Assembly (NCBI GenBank): GCA_014058105.1
Contig: JACGCM010001245.1
Location: 1,860,001-1,924,000 of the forward strand
Origin: Kingdonia uniflora
Lineage: Eukaryota; Streptophyta; Magnoliopsida; Ranunculales; Circaeasteraceae
Direction of reading: 5' to 3'
DNA: 64,000 bases
In this document: positions 1 through 10,187 of the stretch, piece by piece
Layout of the letters: every line of letters starts with the position of its first letter
Position numbering within the stretch: the stretch's first letter is position 1
Made by a program: the position numbers and the translations under genes
Notes under the pieces: model-generated
Told to the model about the DNA's origin: nothing
What the model saw: the letters and a program-made list of their open reading frames with translations, nothing else
The model's database searches: none

Positions 1-720
1 TGTATATCCAACATCGTCACTGTCCCAAAGATGAATGGAAAAGTTTGAGTTTATGTAGATTCCACCGATCTAAATAGACATACTCCAAATGACAGTTTTC
101 TTCTTCCCAACATTTATCAGATCCTTGATTCTACAGTAGGTCACGAACTTCTATATATGATGGACGCTGCTTCTGGATACAATCAGATTCTACTCTTGGA
201 AGAAGATTAAGAAAATACCACTTTCATCACTGAAAGAGGACTTTACTGCTACAAAGTCATGCCCTTCGGACACAGAAATATAGACGCAACTTATCAATGG
301 TTGATGACTACTTTGTTCAAAGCACATCTTGGGAAAGTCGTGGAAGTCTACATTAGCAATCTCTTGTACAAGAACATGCAGTCCACCAATCATATTTTAT
401 ATCTCAACATAATATTTAACATTCGTCGCTCTTATAGGATACGTCTCAATCCTGATAAGTGTTAATTTGGAGTATATTCAGGTTGATATCTAGGCCACCT
501 CATTAGAAAGAAAGGGATTGAGGAGGATCCATATCAGGTTTAGGCTCTCCTCAACATGCCATCTCCAAAAACGATGAAATATGTTAAGAAACTTGTCGGC
601 AAGATTGCCATTATCTGTCGATTCGTTTTAAAATATTCAGAGCACTGTTATTGGCTGTTCCTATTACTCTATGGTTATACCAAACGAGGAAAAATTTAGC
701 CAAATATAGAGGCTTAATGG
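1..720 (+). pseudogene. T1 reverse transcriptase, degenerate, cut by the window edge
   Basis: The translation follows the Ty3/gypsy reverse transcriptase pattern: a VPKMNGK-like finger segment, MDAASGYNQI near 160-190, a FITERGLYCYKVMPFG stretch near 225-270 and the catalytic loop near 349-366. The loop reads YISNLL where an active enzyme has YIDDLL, so both metal-binding aspartates are gone. In-frame stops occur near 45, 208, 463 and 484. Downstream residues (LNPDKC, LGHLIRKKGIE) match the thumb and connection region seen in T3 and T6. The enzyme would have copied element RNA into DNA in cytoplasmic particles; this copy cannot. Confidence 0.9.
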
Positions 721-1700
721 AAGTCAGAATGCAATGCAGCTTTTCAGGATCTTAAAACCTATTTGGGAAAGTCTCCCATAATGAAAACCTTAAAGATAAT
801 AAGGAATTAATTATCTACCAAGCAGTTACAGATACCTCACTCAGCTCGGTTCCCATTAAATTGAAGGAAAAATTGAGAAACCAGTCTACTTCATCAGCAA
901 AACCATCACTCCAGTGGAAATGTGGTACTCTAAAATCGAGAAACTTCTTCTCACTCTTGTTTATCCTCACAGAAACTCAAGTACTACTTCCAAGCTTATT
1001 CATCAAAGTCATGATGAATTACTCACTTTGGGAGGTTCTGTCCATAAAAGAACAATCAAGAAGAGTGCAACAATGGTCAGTCAGTTTGGGAGAACATGAT
1101 ATCAAGTTCAAGCAACATCATTCCAAAAAGGGTCAGGCTGTTGCCAATTTTCTCACAGATTTTCCAATGGAAGATCCCGAGTGGGAGGAGCACAGTCCTG
1201 ACCTTGTAGAAGAAGTTATTGAAGATCTACCCCTAAAAGCATTTGACAAGCGAGCTAAATAGATTACAAGGGAAGGGTGGCAACTTCTTACAGATGGATC
1301 AGCAGGACCTGCAGGGTCAAGAATTGGAATCGTATTGATTACCCCTTCTAACGAAGGAATTGAGAAATCAATCCGCTTGGATTTTGAGGTCTCAAACAAT
1401 GTCACCGAGTACGAAGCTCTCATTCATGGACTAGACCTCAGACTTAAGCTCGACGTCCCAGAACTCTCAGTTTATACAGATTCACTACTCATCGTCCATC
1501 ATTACTCTGGATAATACAAGAAGAACAAAAAGATGATCGAATACGCAGCCCTCATTGTAGATAGGATGAGTAAGCTCGCGCATGAACCTCACGATTAACT
1601 TCCTCAAGGTAAAAATAGACACACCGATTCCTTCGCATATCTAGCCAGGGTCTTGAGAGGAGGAGCTCAATATCTCCAGATCAAAGTAATTTCAACCCTC
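721..1700 (+). pseudogene. T1 RNase H and second (archaeal-type) RNase H, degenerate
   Basis: From about 721 the frame carries the reverse-transcriptase-linked RNase H (SECNAAFQDLKTYLG start; KKGQAVANFLTDFP near 1120-1165). It is followed from about 1263 by a second RNase H-like domain whose acidic residues are visible: LLTDGSAGPAG near 1288-1320, NNVTEYEALIHGLD near 1396-1437 and VYTDSLLIV near 1470-1496. A second RNase H after the first is a known feature of Tat-lineage plant elements. There are stops at 1260, 1513 and 1597 and frame changes near 860 and 1263. T3, T5 and T6 carry the same domain in the same place. Confidence 0.85.
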
Positions 1701-1889
1701 AGCATTGATCACATTTTTATATACATGATCAATACTAGGGGCAATAAAGGGGAAGGCGACGATTGGTGAAAGCCTTTCATAGCCTATCTCAGTATTGATA
1801 ACAAATACAAAGGACCGCTTTCAGCAGATCTAAAGGAGTGCCGAGAGCTGATCCACAACTCAAAGCGCTGCACAAATCAGAACGGTGTC

Positions 1890-2992
1890 TTATACCATTG
1901 TTCAGTCATGGGGCCTTACCTCAAGTGCCTTTCCAGATATAAAGCGAATGAGATGCTCCGCGATTTACATGAAGGGACTTGTAGCTCCCATGTCGCAGGT
2001 CGATCACTAGCAAATAGAGCCATTAGACAATGAGTATTCTGGCCTGGCATGCATAAGCAAGAAGAAGAATACTCATGCAAATATGATGTATATCAACGAC
2101 ATGGAAAAATAATACACGCCCCTGTGCTCAAACTCCATGCAAGGAAGGGGTTTTGGCCATTCAAACGATGGGCACTCGATCTTGTCGGTGAATATCATAA
2201 TTCTTCAGGTAACTGCCATCACCTACTTGTAGCTATCAATTATTTTACATAATTGGAAGAAGTAGTTCTACTCTATCGAGCCAGAGAAGATGAAGTCATC
2301 TCTTTTATCTAGGAACACATTATCACTCAGTTTGGGTACCCCCACCAAATTTGCATTGATAACGGGCCCCAATTTGTTGGAGAAAAGGTCGTAGTTTTCC
2401 TCAACCAGCACAATGTCATCCACTCACCATCCAATCCCTATTATCCTCAACGTAATGCCAAGTGGAAATCACCAACAAAATCATGCTTTATTCACAGTTA
2501 AAAGGCAATTAGGTTCTAGAACTTCCTTATGTCTTATGGGCATATCGTACCACTCCACATCAATTAATTGGCTGCACTCCATTCCTCCTTGCCTATTACA
2601 CTGAAGTCGTCATTACCTTAGAATACCATTATCCAGTCAGAGATCACGAGCTAACTGACGAGGAAAATGAGTTTGAATTGGCCTACAACCTCAATTGGAT
2701 TGATGAGACCAGGGAACGTGCCATTGATAACTTCGGTCGATATTACCATATGCTGGCCAGTTCGTATAACAAACGAGTCAGAAGCTGTACCTTCCAATTC
2801 AGCGATCTCATCCTCAGAGAAATCCCTCAGCATAGAAAAGAGCCTCATGCTGGGAAACTAGCTAAAAATTGGGAGGGTCCATTCTTTATCGCAGGTCTCT
2901 CAGGCCTGGGATCATATTACCTCATGATAGAAGAAGGAGTTCACATCTCAAATCCTTGGAATACTAGGCGACTAAAACGATACTATCGTTAA
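1890..2992 (+). pseudogene. T1 integrase, degenerate
   Basis: The N-terminal zinc-binding segment is recognisable (LHEGTCSSHVAGR near 1967-2005, then CKYDVYQRHG near 2080-2103), but the second cysteine of the expected CxxC is tyrosine. The core keeps the first aspartate (ALDLVGE near 2172) and the second (IDNGPQFVG near 2356). The segment that should hold the catalytic glutamate, after NPYYP near 2436, is frameshifted. The last 104 codons (2678-2992) are open and hold the C-terminal fold (AKNWEGPFF, NPWNTRRLKRYYR) ending with TAA. Stops occur at 2030, 2250 and 2311. The protein would have joined element DNA to the chromosome. Confidence 0.88.
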
Positions 2993-3119
2993 GTCCCTCA
3001 CTACTCCATTTCCATTTCTCACTTTTTTAAATTTCAAAAGTGAGATTTTCATCTCCATCTAATGTACATCCCTATCTATTCAATGAAACTTACAAGTTTT
3101 TCTTCCACACATCTCTCTA

Positions 3120-3660
3120 TTTCGTAGATAATACATAGATTAAAGCATAGATTATACTAGCTTTTAATCAACCTTTATACCAGTTAAATTAAGGATCATA
3201 CTTGGTTTGGCAGACTCTATTAAATTACTGCGATTGAAATGAAGGTAATACTAGTTTTTAATCAAAGACTCTACCAGACATAAGATAAAGCAAAGGAATA
3301 ACTAGCTTTCATCTACCTCAATATGGCTGCAACATCATACCTGCTAAATCAAGGATAATACTTGGGTTAACCGACTCTACTAAATCTCTGTGATTAAAAT
3401 GAAGGTAATACTAGTTTTCAATCAAAGACTCTACTAGGCATAATATAAAGCAAAGGTAAAACTAGCTTTTATCTACCTTAATATGGCTGCGACATCATAC
3501 CAGTTAAATCAATGATAATACTTGGTTTGGCCGACTCTACTAAATCTCTGCGATTAAAAAAAAGGTAATACTAGTTTTCAATCAAAGACACTACCAGACA
3601 TAAGATAAAATAAAGGTAAGCCAAGATTTCATCTCTCAATATGTCTGTAACAACTACTTT
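3120..3660. repeat. T1 tandem repeat array, about 160-bp monomers
   Basis: Between the integrase stop and the end of the opposite-strand gene lie about three and a half monomers. The landmark ATCAAAGACT recurs at 3261 and 3421 and as ATCAAAGACA at 3581, an exact 160-bp spacing. Each monomer contains two related halves, one with GGTAATACTAG and one with GGTAAAACTAG. Tandem arrays in this position are known for Tat/Ogre elements and can seed satellites. T2, T3, T5 and T6 have arrays in the same position. Confidence 0.85.
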
Positions 3661-3685
3661 TTATTTTAGGTTATATATATAACCA

Positions 3686-5162
3686 CTACAATGGAATCTT
3701 TTCTACTGTTGGGATGTCAACTACGCTTTCCTCTGTAAAAGGAGGTCGATCAGCCATAAATTCTCGAGATCGAGCATTCATAACAATCCTGCGCCGCTCT
3801 ATCAATTCAGTAGGTCGAGGGCCTAAATCCATTTCCCTGGAGCCCATACAATTTCCTTGATCTAAATCATCTCTGCAAATACATCCCCTGTCTGACAAAC
3901 TTTTGAACAAGGTATCTCTTTCTAACTCAAGCCTTTTTACCTCCTCTATAAAATAGGCGATCATCGCCCCTAACAAGTCTGAGGGTGCTACATGAGGTAT
4001 AACTGCCATAGAAAAGTTTGCTCTCGCTCGATGAAGGCGATCTTCCAACCTCGTATACCATTCTTTTTGCCATACCATTTCACTATCTACTCAAGCTATG
4101 AATGCAATGTTCTTTTCTAATTTCTTGTCAGCTTTAGCCGATTCGGCCTGATTAATCACCCTCAAATCTACCACCTGAGGTCAAAGTTCCTCAATCTCCC
4201 CATTTAAATCTTCCTCAGCTAGAATTTTTTGTAACAATTCATTTTCATCGGTATCAAAATCTCCTTCCCTCTAATAACCTGCTCTAACCCCTATTCCTTG
4301 GAAAGAGTAATATTTAGTTTCCTTTTGTACTCCCTTAACCGCACAATTCCTTTCTGCATATAACCTTGAGTTCGGGCTATATAGCCCTCCAACTCTCTTA
4401 TTAAAGCTGACAGACTGACTACATCCCCATGAATAAGGAAAACCTTGGCATCATTTTTATTCTTCCTCGAGCGCTCTCAAGCCTCGGCGTTCCTGGCACG
4501 CGAATTGGCATGCACCAATTAGATCTTCAGTTGTGCCACCCTCTCATTCAACTCATCGCACTTCTATTGTACCGTCCAAAACTCCATATCTTTAGCAGGT
4601 AAGGCAATAGACAACTGTTCAACTGCAACTTCAGAAGCCAATAAGTTATCTCGAGCATTCTTCAGCTCGCTATCTTTATCAAACATTTTCTTCTTCAATT
4701 GTTCCAGATCATTTCTAGTATTCACTAGATCAGCTTGAATTCACTCCTGATTGTTTATTTTATAGATAAATTTACCCTTCAAGCCATCCACAGAGCAATT
4801 TAACACATCCTCCAATCTTTTTAATGCCGGTATACGGTATCGAGCCATGTATGCATCCCTACTCTTTGCTATCAGTGCGTCATTTTGACTTTTGAGCTTC
4901 GCTACGTGTTCTTTCATCTCCGCGAGCTCCAGTTGTCCCTTGATAATTTCAACATCCATCCCTTCTCTATCTGTATTGGCATTTGCATATTTTGAGCTTG
5001 GTCGACAGTAGTTTGCTTTGCCTTAACAAATTTGAAGTATACTTTTACATGCTGATCTTCTCTATCTGCATTTGCCTCTCTCATCCTGTAAAACTCTTCT
5101 ACAAATTCTTGGTCACATTGGCGTACCTTGCTGTCGCTCGAGCGAACTAACTCTAATTCGAC
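3686..5162 (-). pseudogene. T1 opposite-strand gene, last exon: coiled coil and conserved C-terminal module
   Basis: After the AG at 5163-5164 the reading starts VELELVRSSDSKVRQ and is rich in Glu, Lys, Leu and Arg in heptad-like spacing, as expected of a coiled coil. Shared landmarks are LAEMKEHVAKLKS near 4900, HGDVVSLSALIRELEG near 4400 and, in the final 130 codons (4078-3686, all open), SDLLGAMIAYFIEEVKRLE followed by DRGCIC. T2, T5 and T6 carry recognisable versions of this C-terminal module (T2 and T5 YF.EEV..LE, T6 FFIEEIKFL). A frameshift near 4970 and stops near 4740, 4570, 4480 and 4270 break the exon. Confidence 0.72.
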
Positions 5163-5515
5163 CTATACATTAAAGATACAATATATCAAGTTTGATTCAG
5201 AACACTCCTTCAAAACATATATCTCATTTCTAACAAGATATCTATTCTTTTGACATATATAGTGTAAAACTACTTCTAAACTTAAGGTCGAAGTACAATC
5301 TCAGATGGATGTTCCAAAACATATACTATCAAGTCTAAGGTACACATTCTCTATATTTTAATTTGTCAATACTTTGGTATTTCCTGTGCACCATTTCAGT
5401 GCCATTGCCCCTAAATCGATAACAGATTTTTGGTCTGTCTCTACACTCTATTTATTACTTTGTAGCTCTATACTAATGAAGCATACAAGTCAAATATTTC
5501 TTGCCCTATTCTAAC

Positions 5516-5616
5516 CCCAGCTCTGCTTGTGAAGACAATAGGGACGCTAAGGCGCCTCTCTCCTTAGCGTGCTCAGACTCTAAATCTTTTATTCTGAGGC
5601 GCATGTCCTTAAGTTC
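5516..5616 (-). pseudogene. T1 opposite-strand gene, conserved 101-bp internal exon
   Basis: The segment starts after CTATAG and ends before GTTAGAAT. It encodes ELKDMRLRIKDLESEHAKER and continues as coiled coil without a stop. An exon with the same borders is found in T5 (38528-38639), in T6 (81 bp, 52537-52617) and, shortened, in T2 (11107-11158). A short exon kept in place between diverged introns is good evidence that the antisense transcript was spliced. Confidence 0.72.
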
Positions 5617-6757
5617 CTATAGAAAGGTTTACAAAAGCAACTTAGCCTTTAAAATTCTATCAAACAAGCAATATTTAATCAGTTTACAAACATTCCTGAA
5701 TATTCATAGAATCACAAAATCATCATCCCCTTGGTTGTCTCGTACCGTTTGGGGAGAGACACCATCCAGCCCGTCAACAACTCTAACAGCAACATCTTCT
5801 ACCTTATCGTCTTCCACCTCCTTGACGCAGATGTCAGCCCTAATGGCATCCACCTTATCTTCAGAATACCCCTTCGATATAAGGTGGTGTTAGAGTCTAT
5901 CCCGCTCAGTGACCACCTCCTCCAAATTTACTCTCGCCTCCGCGGTTAGATTGTTGATCTCCACCAATTGTGAAGCCTTCAGGGACTCCAACCGCTACCT
6001 TCTTCTCATGCTCGACTCTTTCTTTCTTCAACTCAACTTTCTACTCCTCGACCCCGAGGCATATCCCATTCATCAGATGAGTAGCCTACAAAATTAATAA
6101 AATCGACCTTATTATTAGCTCGAGTCTCAATACAAAAATTTATCACATATTCAAAGTATATGAACCTACCATTTTGGTTATCTTCACTTCTCCGTGGAGA
6201 GCTACCAGCCTAGCCCTTTCCTCCACATCTCTCAGCTCGTCTTCTACAACAAGTCGATCTGCAACGACCTTCACCCCTAACATTTTAGAAGGTTCAACCA
6301 TTCTCTTTTTCACCTTTTCTAGGACCTCACCACTTCCCGTGGTTCCAGAGGTCGAATGACGTTTCAACATTTTCTTCTTGGGAAACATTTGAGCAAGCTT
6401 GCTCGACGTAGTAGACTCCGGTAACCCCGTGTAGTCCACTCCATGGGACTTGGGAAAGTTCACTCGCCTTTCCCCATCATTTCCCATCTTCTTGCTACCA
6501 TTAGCGCCCGTCATTAGCCTCGCCGATTGAGACTTGTAAACTCTTTTGGATCGTCTATTAGCACGTTTCTGCCTGCTAATGCCAAGTTCTTCCAACACAG
6601 CCTCGAGCTCTGTTCCATCCTGAGCAATTGCATCTAACAATGAATCTTTCCTCGTTACCTAAGATTTAGGACCACTTATTTACAACATATTATCATCAGC
6701 AGAACAATATACAATTTCAACATATCAATCTTATAAATTATACATTGTTATACTTAC

Positions 6758-7499
6758 TTTATTTTATAGCTATAAATAGAAGTTCCATGGGTTCTTCTTC
6801 ATCTCTTTGAAGGCAATCACCTTTCACCCATATCATATTATCATTCCAAGGCTGTCCATCTGAGTTCAAATAAAAAAAATGAGGCTAAGTCAAGCTCGCA
6901 AAAAAATATGCCCCTCCTCTTGCAGAAAAGTGTTTTGCCCCAGAAAACTATAAAACATCCTCAGGAGATATCTTCCTCTCAATTTCATTTACCTCTCACC
7001 AATTATTCAAAAATTCACAAACACTTATCACCTCCCATATGTTATCATTCAACTAAACAGGACATGCCTCAATGATGTTCATTATCCCTTTCGCCAAATT
7101 GCTAAGGGGAAGACTCAAGGTAGCACAAAAAACCCTCTGCTAGGTCCCCCTAGACGTTCCCATCGAAGTACTCTAGAGAGATCGATTCGTCTATACCGTA
7201 TCTCTTTTCTCCTTCTCCAAATGAGCCAGCAGATAAAAATATTCCTCTCCCATTGCTACAGTACAACCCCTAAATTGTATACCGGCGTGTTCTACACAAC
7301 TACCCCATCTACCCCCTGAAGAAGCCTTAGCTTTACAAAACTCTTTGAATATATCAGAGCGAGGAGGAAAGGTCACCAATCTTCCAGGGAAATCTAGAAA
7401 TTGATTAACTCCTACTTCTTCCACACTTTCAGATATTACGATTTTGGACTCTGCCGATAGACCAGAGGTCGACGCTTCATTAGCAGGTGAACTCTCCAT
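6758..7499 (-). pseudogene. T1 opposite-strand gene, globular exon resembling the putative gypsy-type transposase domain
   Basis: The exon begins MESSPANEASTSG at 7499 and continues NQFLDFPGRL, FKEFCKAK, GCTVAMGEEYFYLLA, then LPLSNLAKGIMNIIEACP, a WEVISVCE helix and WNDNMIWVKGDCLQRDEEEP. It ends at a GTAAGTATA donor at 6757, identical in T6. The pattern PL..L...V...G..P.QL..N.W is reminiscent of the plant 'transposase (putative) gypsy type' family; that link is a by-eye judgement. Stops near 7190, 7140 and 7050 and a likely deletion near 7110 mark decay. Confidence 0.68.
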
Positions 7500-8594
7500 A
7501 TCAATTATAAATCTATAAACGATAGTTTGATCATACACAAATACTCCACACGGTCGACCTACATACAGGTCCATCGCAAAAATAGATATTCCCAAATCTA
7601 CATTCAGTATCTATCAATATCTTTTACACAAACGACAATCGCCAAAATAGAGGATCGATTCAACTTTTATTCTCATTCTATTTCTTTAAAATTATTCAAA
7701 CTCATATAATTACATGCATTCATGCCACTCCTATTTACATTCATTTCTTATTTTCCGTACATATAATTACACCTAAAATAACCTTGATGTCAAGGGAAAC
7801 CACATCCAATCAGATATCCTCTACCAATTCTCACTTCTTCCAATTCAATATCCTCTATAACAAGCGATCTCACTGTATCTTTTCGATCTGCAGGATCCAC
7901 CACAATTTCTCCAAACATCTTTTCATAGAAACGATGTTCATACTCACTACCAATCCCATCTAAACCTTCAACTTGAACCTCCCTCACTGGCCGCTGAGCA
8001 TCATAATCCAGCAGTCCAAAAATTTGCTTCTGCACTTCTGCTATCTTTATCGCCAAATGCCCCTCAACAGCATAACAAATTTTCTCAGATCAAGTCCATG
8101 CTATACTTATTTCCTTCCACCTGTTTAAAACTCATTCCCCCCTTATTTATACAATTTAACTACCAATTCCGCACAACTTCAGATGTTATCCTATTATCTC
8201 ATAATAGAAACCCTAGTATCTTAAGTAAAATTATTTGAATATATCTTTCCCTATCGACCTCAGTCTTTCATTCTATTCTAAATTGAGCTTATTCTTTCCA
8301 AATCTAGTATTAGAGAACAACCTCTCTGAGCTCGATCATTCATTCTAAATTTTTTATAATTTTCTCTTCCCCAAATTTCCAGCCCTCAAGTCGAACATCG
8401 TATTTGATACACATTTTCACCTTACAAGCATATTTCTAGCCACTCAATTATTACAAAAGGTGTACTTTCTAATCTCATACATTTCATCTCATCTAATATT
8501 CGGAAGTCTTCGGATCATACAACTCGATTTCTCGACTTATTCTATTCTATATCAGCACAGAGTTTGGATAACAAATTTTATTCATCTCAGATCA

Positions 8595-8745
8595 AATTAT
8601 ATGTACTTTACAGATAACATATCTTTCAAGTGCTCTTATAGATAACAAGTCTTTCAAGTACTCAAACATCAGGTACTTTACAAATAGTAAGTTTTTTAAG
8701 TGCTTTTACAGTTAGCAAGTCTTTCAGGTACTTCGAAACTTCAAA
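8595..8745. repeat. Short tandem repeats in a T1 opposite-strand intron
   Basis: About five copies of a 30-40 bp motif (core TTTACAGATAACA followed by AGTCTTTCAAGTACT) lie in the intron between the first and second exons of the opposite-strand gene. The motif GTTATCTGTAAA also occurs near 34788 and 34868 in the matching intron of T5, so the repeat seed predates the separation of the copies. Confidence 0.6.
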
Positions 8746-9440
8746 TGCTTCAGTTCGTTCTACTTCAGTGATGTTTCACTCTGATGCAAAGCAAATATTG
8801 GAAACAACGAATATCCTCCCTCCCATGAGTTTGGTCGAAGTCTAGTTGAACTTTAAATGGAAACTATAGAAGATAAGAAATTCGTGCTTAAACTAACTCT
8901 TCGAACTGAAGGTTTTCTTAGAATAAAGGAATGATGGAAGTACATATGTATTCTTCCATTCTTCACCTTCTTCCTTCATAACCATCGCCACCTCTCCTAT
9001 AGCCACCACCTTTACAGAGTTGGTAGAGATGAAGAGGACCCAACCTTATAATCTATTCTAACACAAGACATTACTGCAACTGCCTCACAGTTACGCCTAT
9101 CACTACATCTGTCTCCTTAACCTTGTCCCCCGTAAGATTGCGAAGACAAACCTAACATTGCTTGCCTGTTATGAAAATGTAATAAATCCTCCACATACAG
9201 TAAAAATCCTCCTCAGCTTTAGCCACTTCATCTTATGATATTTCTTGATATGTCGGAGGAACAGGAATGGGAGTAGGCATCTCCAAGAACTGATCCCTAA
9301 AATATTTCATTCTCTACCTCTACATTTCAGTATCAATTTTTTCTTCAAGAACCATTCTCTGAGTCTTCACCATCATCAAAACTTTAAGAAAATTTTGCAA
9401 TAAAGCAAACGTACTTTACCAAAAACCTCGGTACATGCAC

Positions 9441-9450
9441 TATTTATATA
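9441..9450 (-). promoter_or_regulatory. TATA box of the T1 opposite-strand gene
   Basis: On the minus strand the sequence reads TATATAAATAG, 68 bp before the first ATG of the opposite-strand gene and about 260 bp inside the 3' LTR. T5 has TATATAAATAG at 34045 and T6 has TATAAATAG at 56980 in the same relative place, while the sequence between is poorly conserved. This suggests a core promoter separate from the LTR. Confidence 0.68.
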
Positions 9451-9702
9451 ACCCTATATTTATTGTGCAGGAACATTTTCCCAAGCGCCATCATTTAATA
9501 CAGACAAAACTCTTCAAACCCTAATTGTCGCATACATCAGTATTCCCATCAATATTCAATGCACGTACGTCTCCCCATAAAATGCGCATTTTTCATACAG
9601 TCAAACACCATCATTACTTCCCTTATTATTCAAACTTCCAATCCGAATACCCATATACCCACAAATTCTTTCTCAACCAAAGCCACTTCTGACTTCGGTT
9701 GC

Positions 9703-9713
9703 GAGGGGGCGAT
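9703..9713 (+). other. T1 polypurine tract (plus-strand primer site)
   Basis: GAGGGGGCGAT lies immediately before the LTR start TGTAG. The same GAGGG...CGAT signature precedes the 3' LTR of T5 (complement of 33811-33823), T6 (57184-57194) and LARD (complement of 24862-24873). It would have primed second-strand DNA synthesis. Confidence 0.8.
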
Positions 9714-10187
9714 TGTAGAGGCTACCCCTCGACCTTACCCAAATCGAGTTGTTTCCAAGTTTGAAGTACCTCCATGTCAGACTCACGTATTCTCCATATG
9801 ACTTTAACAACCAACATTGCCACATACTCTATGAACTTGTGAAGAATGTGGGTTGAGTTCAAACAAAAAAAATTGAACAAGTTAAAGACACCTGTCCCTC
9901 ACGAAGTAAGCAGTTACTCAGTAAACTGCCACTAACCAAATTGTTCAGAGAACGTTCTTCAGCAAGATAAAGAGATGCGGAGAAGGCCTATATAAAGAAG
10001 AAGTTCCAGAAAAGACAGGAACCAGGAAAATACAAGAGAAATCACCAAGAAAACTATATTTTCTAGATTATCAAAAAATCTAAAACTTCTTATTCACAAA
10101 ATTCAAGTATTTCTAAGTCAAGAGATTACTTGTAATAAGATATCAGCCTCAAGCAATAAAAGTTACTATTACAAAAATCTTCCAATA
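9714..10187 (+). repeat. T1 3' LTR, truncated
   Basis: The LTR starts TGTAGAGGCTACCCCTCGACC directly after the polypurine tract and is alignable to the T3 5' LTR (19151-19767) as far as the ATTACAAAAA segment. A promoter-like TATATAAA lies at 9989-9996. The last 100-150 bp, including the expected CTACA end, are missing and T2 coding sequence follows. The cut is near 10187, give or take 8 bp. Confidence 0.85.

Larger units (their letters stand above)
3686..9373 (-). pseudogene. T1 opposite-strand spliced gene (coiled-coil protein), degenerate
   Basis: The gene runs against pol, starting just inside the 3' LTR and ending before the tandem repeats. Comparison with T5 and T6 gives these exons on the minus strand: 9373 to about 9000 (begins MVKTQRMVLEE), 8056-7790 (IFGLLDYDAQ), 7499-6758 (globular region), 6658-6170 (basic linker), 6085 to about 5715 (acidic and coiled-coil), 5616-5516 (small exon) and 5162-3686 (long coiled coil and conserved C-terminus). 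Introns at 6659-6756, 6086-6169 and around the small exon have GT and AG borders at the same places as in the other copies. The third exon of T5 was not found. Several stops and a frameshift near 4970 break it. Its cellular function is unknown. Confidence 0.75.
1..10187 (+). mobile_element. T1: partial Tat-like Ty3/gypsy LTR retrotransposon
   Basis: The window opens inside the reverse transcriptase of this element. In order it contains reverse transcriptase, RNase H, a second RNase H, integrase, a tandem-repeat tract, an opposite-strand gene, a polypurine tract and a truncated 3' LTR. The 5' LTR, gag and protease would lie to the left of the window. Domain order plus the extra RNase H places it near the Tat/Ogre branch of Ty3/gypsy; that placement is inference from motifs. 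Its right end is cut about 470 bp into the LTR, where T2 sequence begins with no target duplication visible. Many stops and frameshifts show it is inactive. Confidence 0.9.

Noticed and set aside
4741..4959. Stand-alone host coiled-coil gene
   Set aside because: The same sequence recurs in T2, T5 and T6 at the same place in each element, so it is an exon of the element gene.
3000..9373. Envelope-like gene in sense orientation downstream of integrase, as in some Athila elements
   Set aside because: Only the antisense frames are conserved between T1, T2, T5 and T6; no signal peptide or membrane anchor is seen in sense frames.
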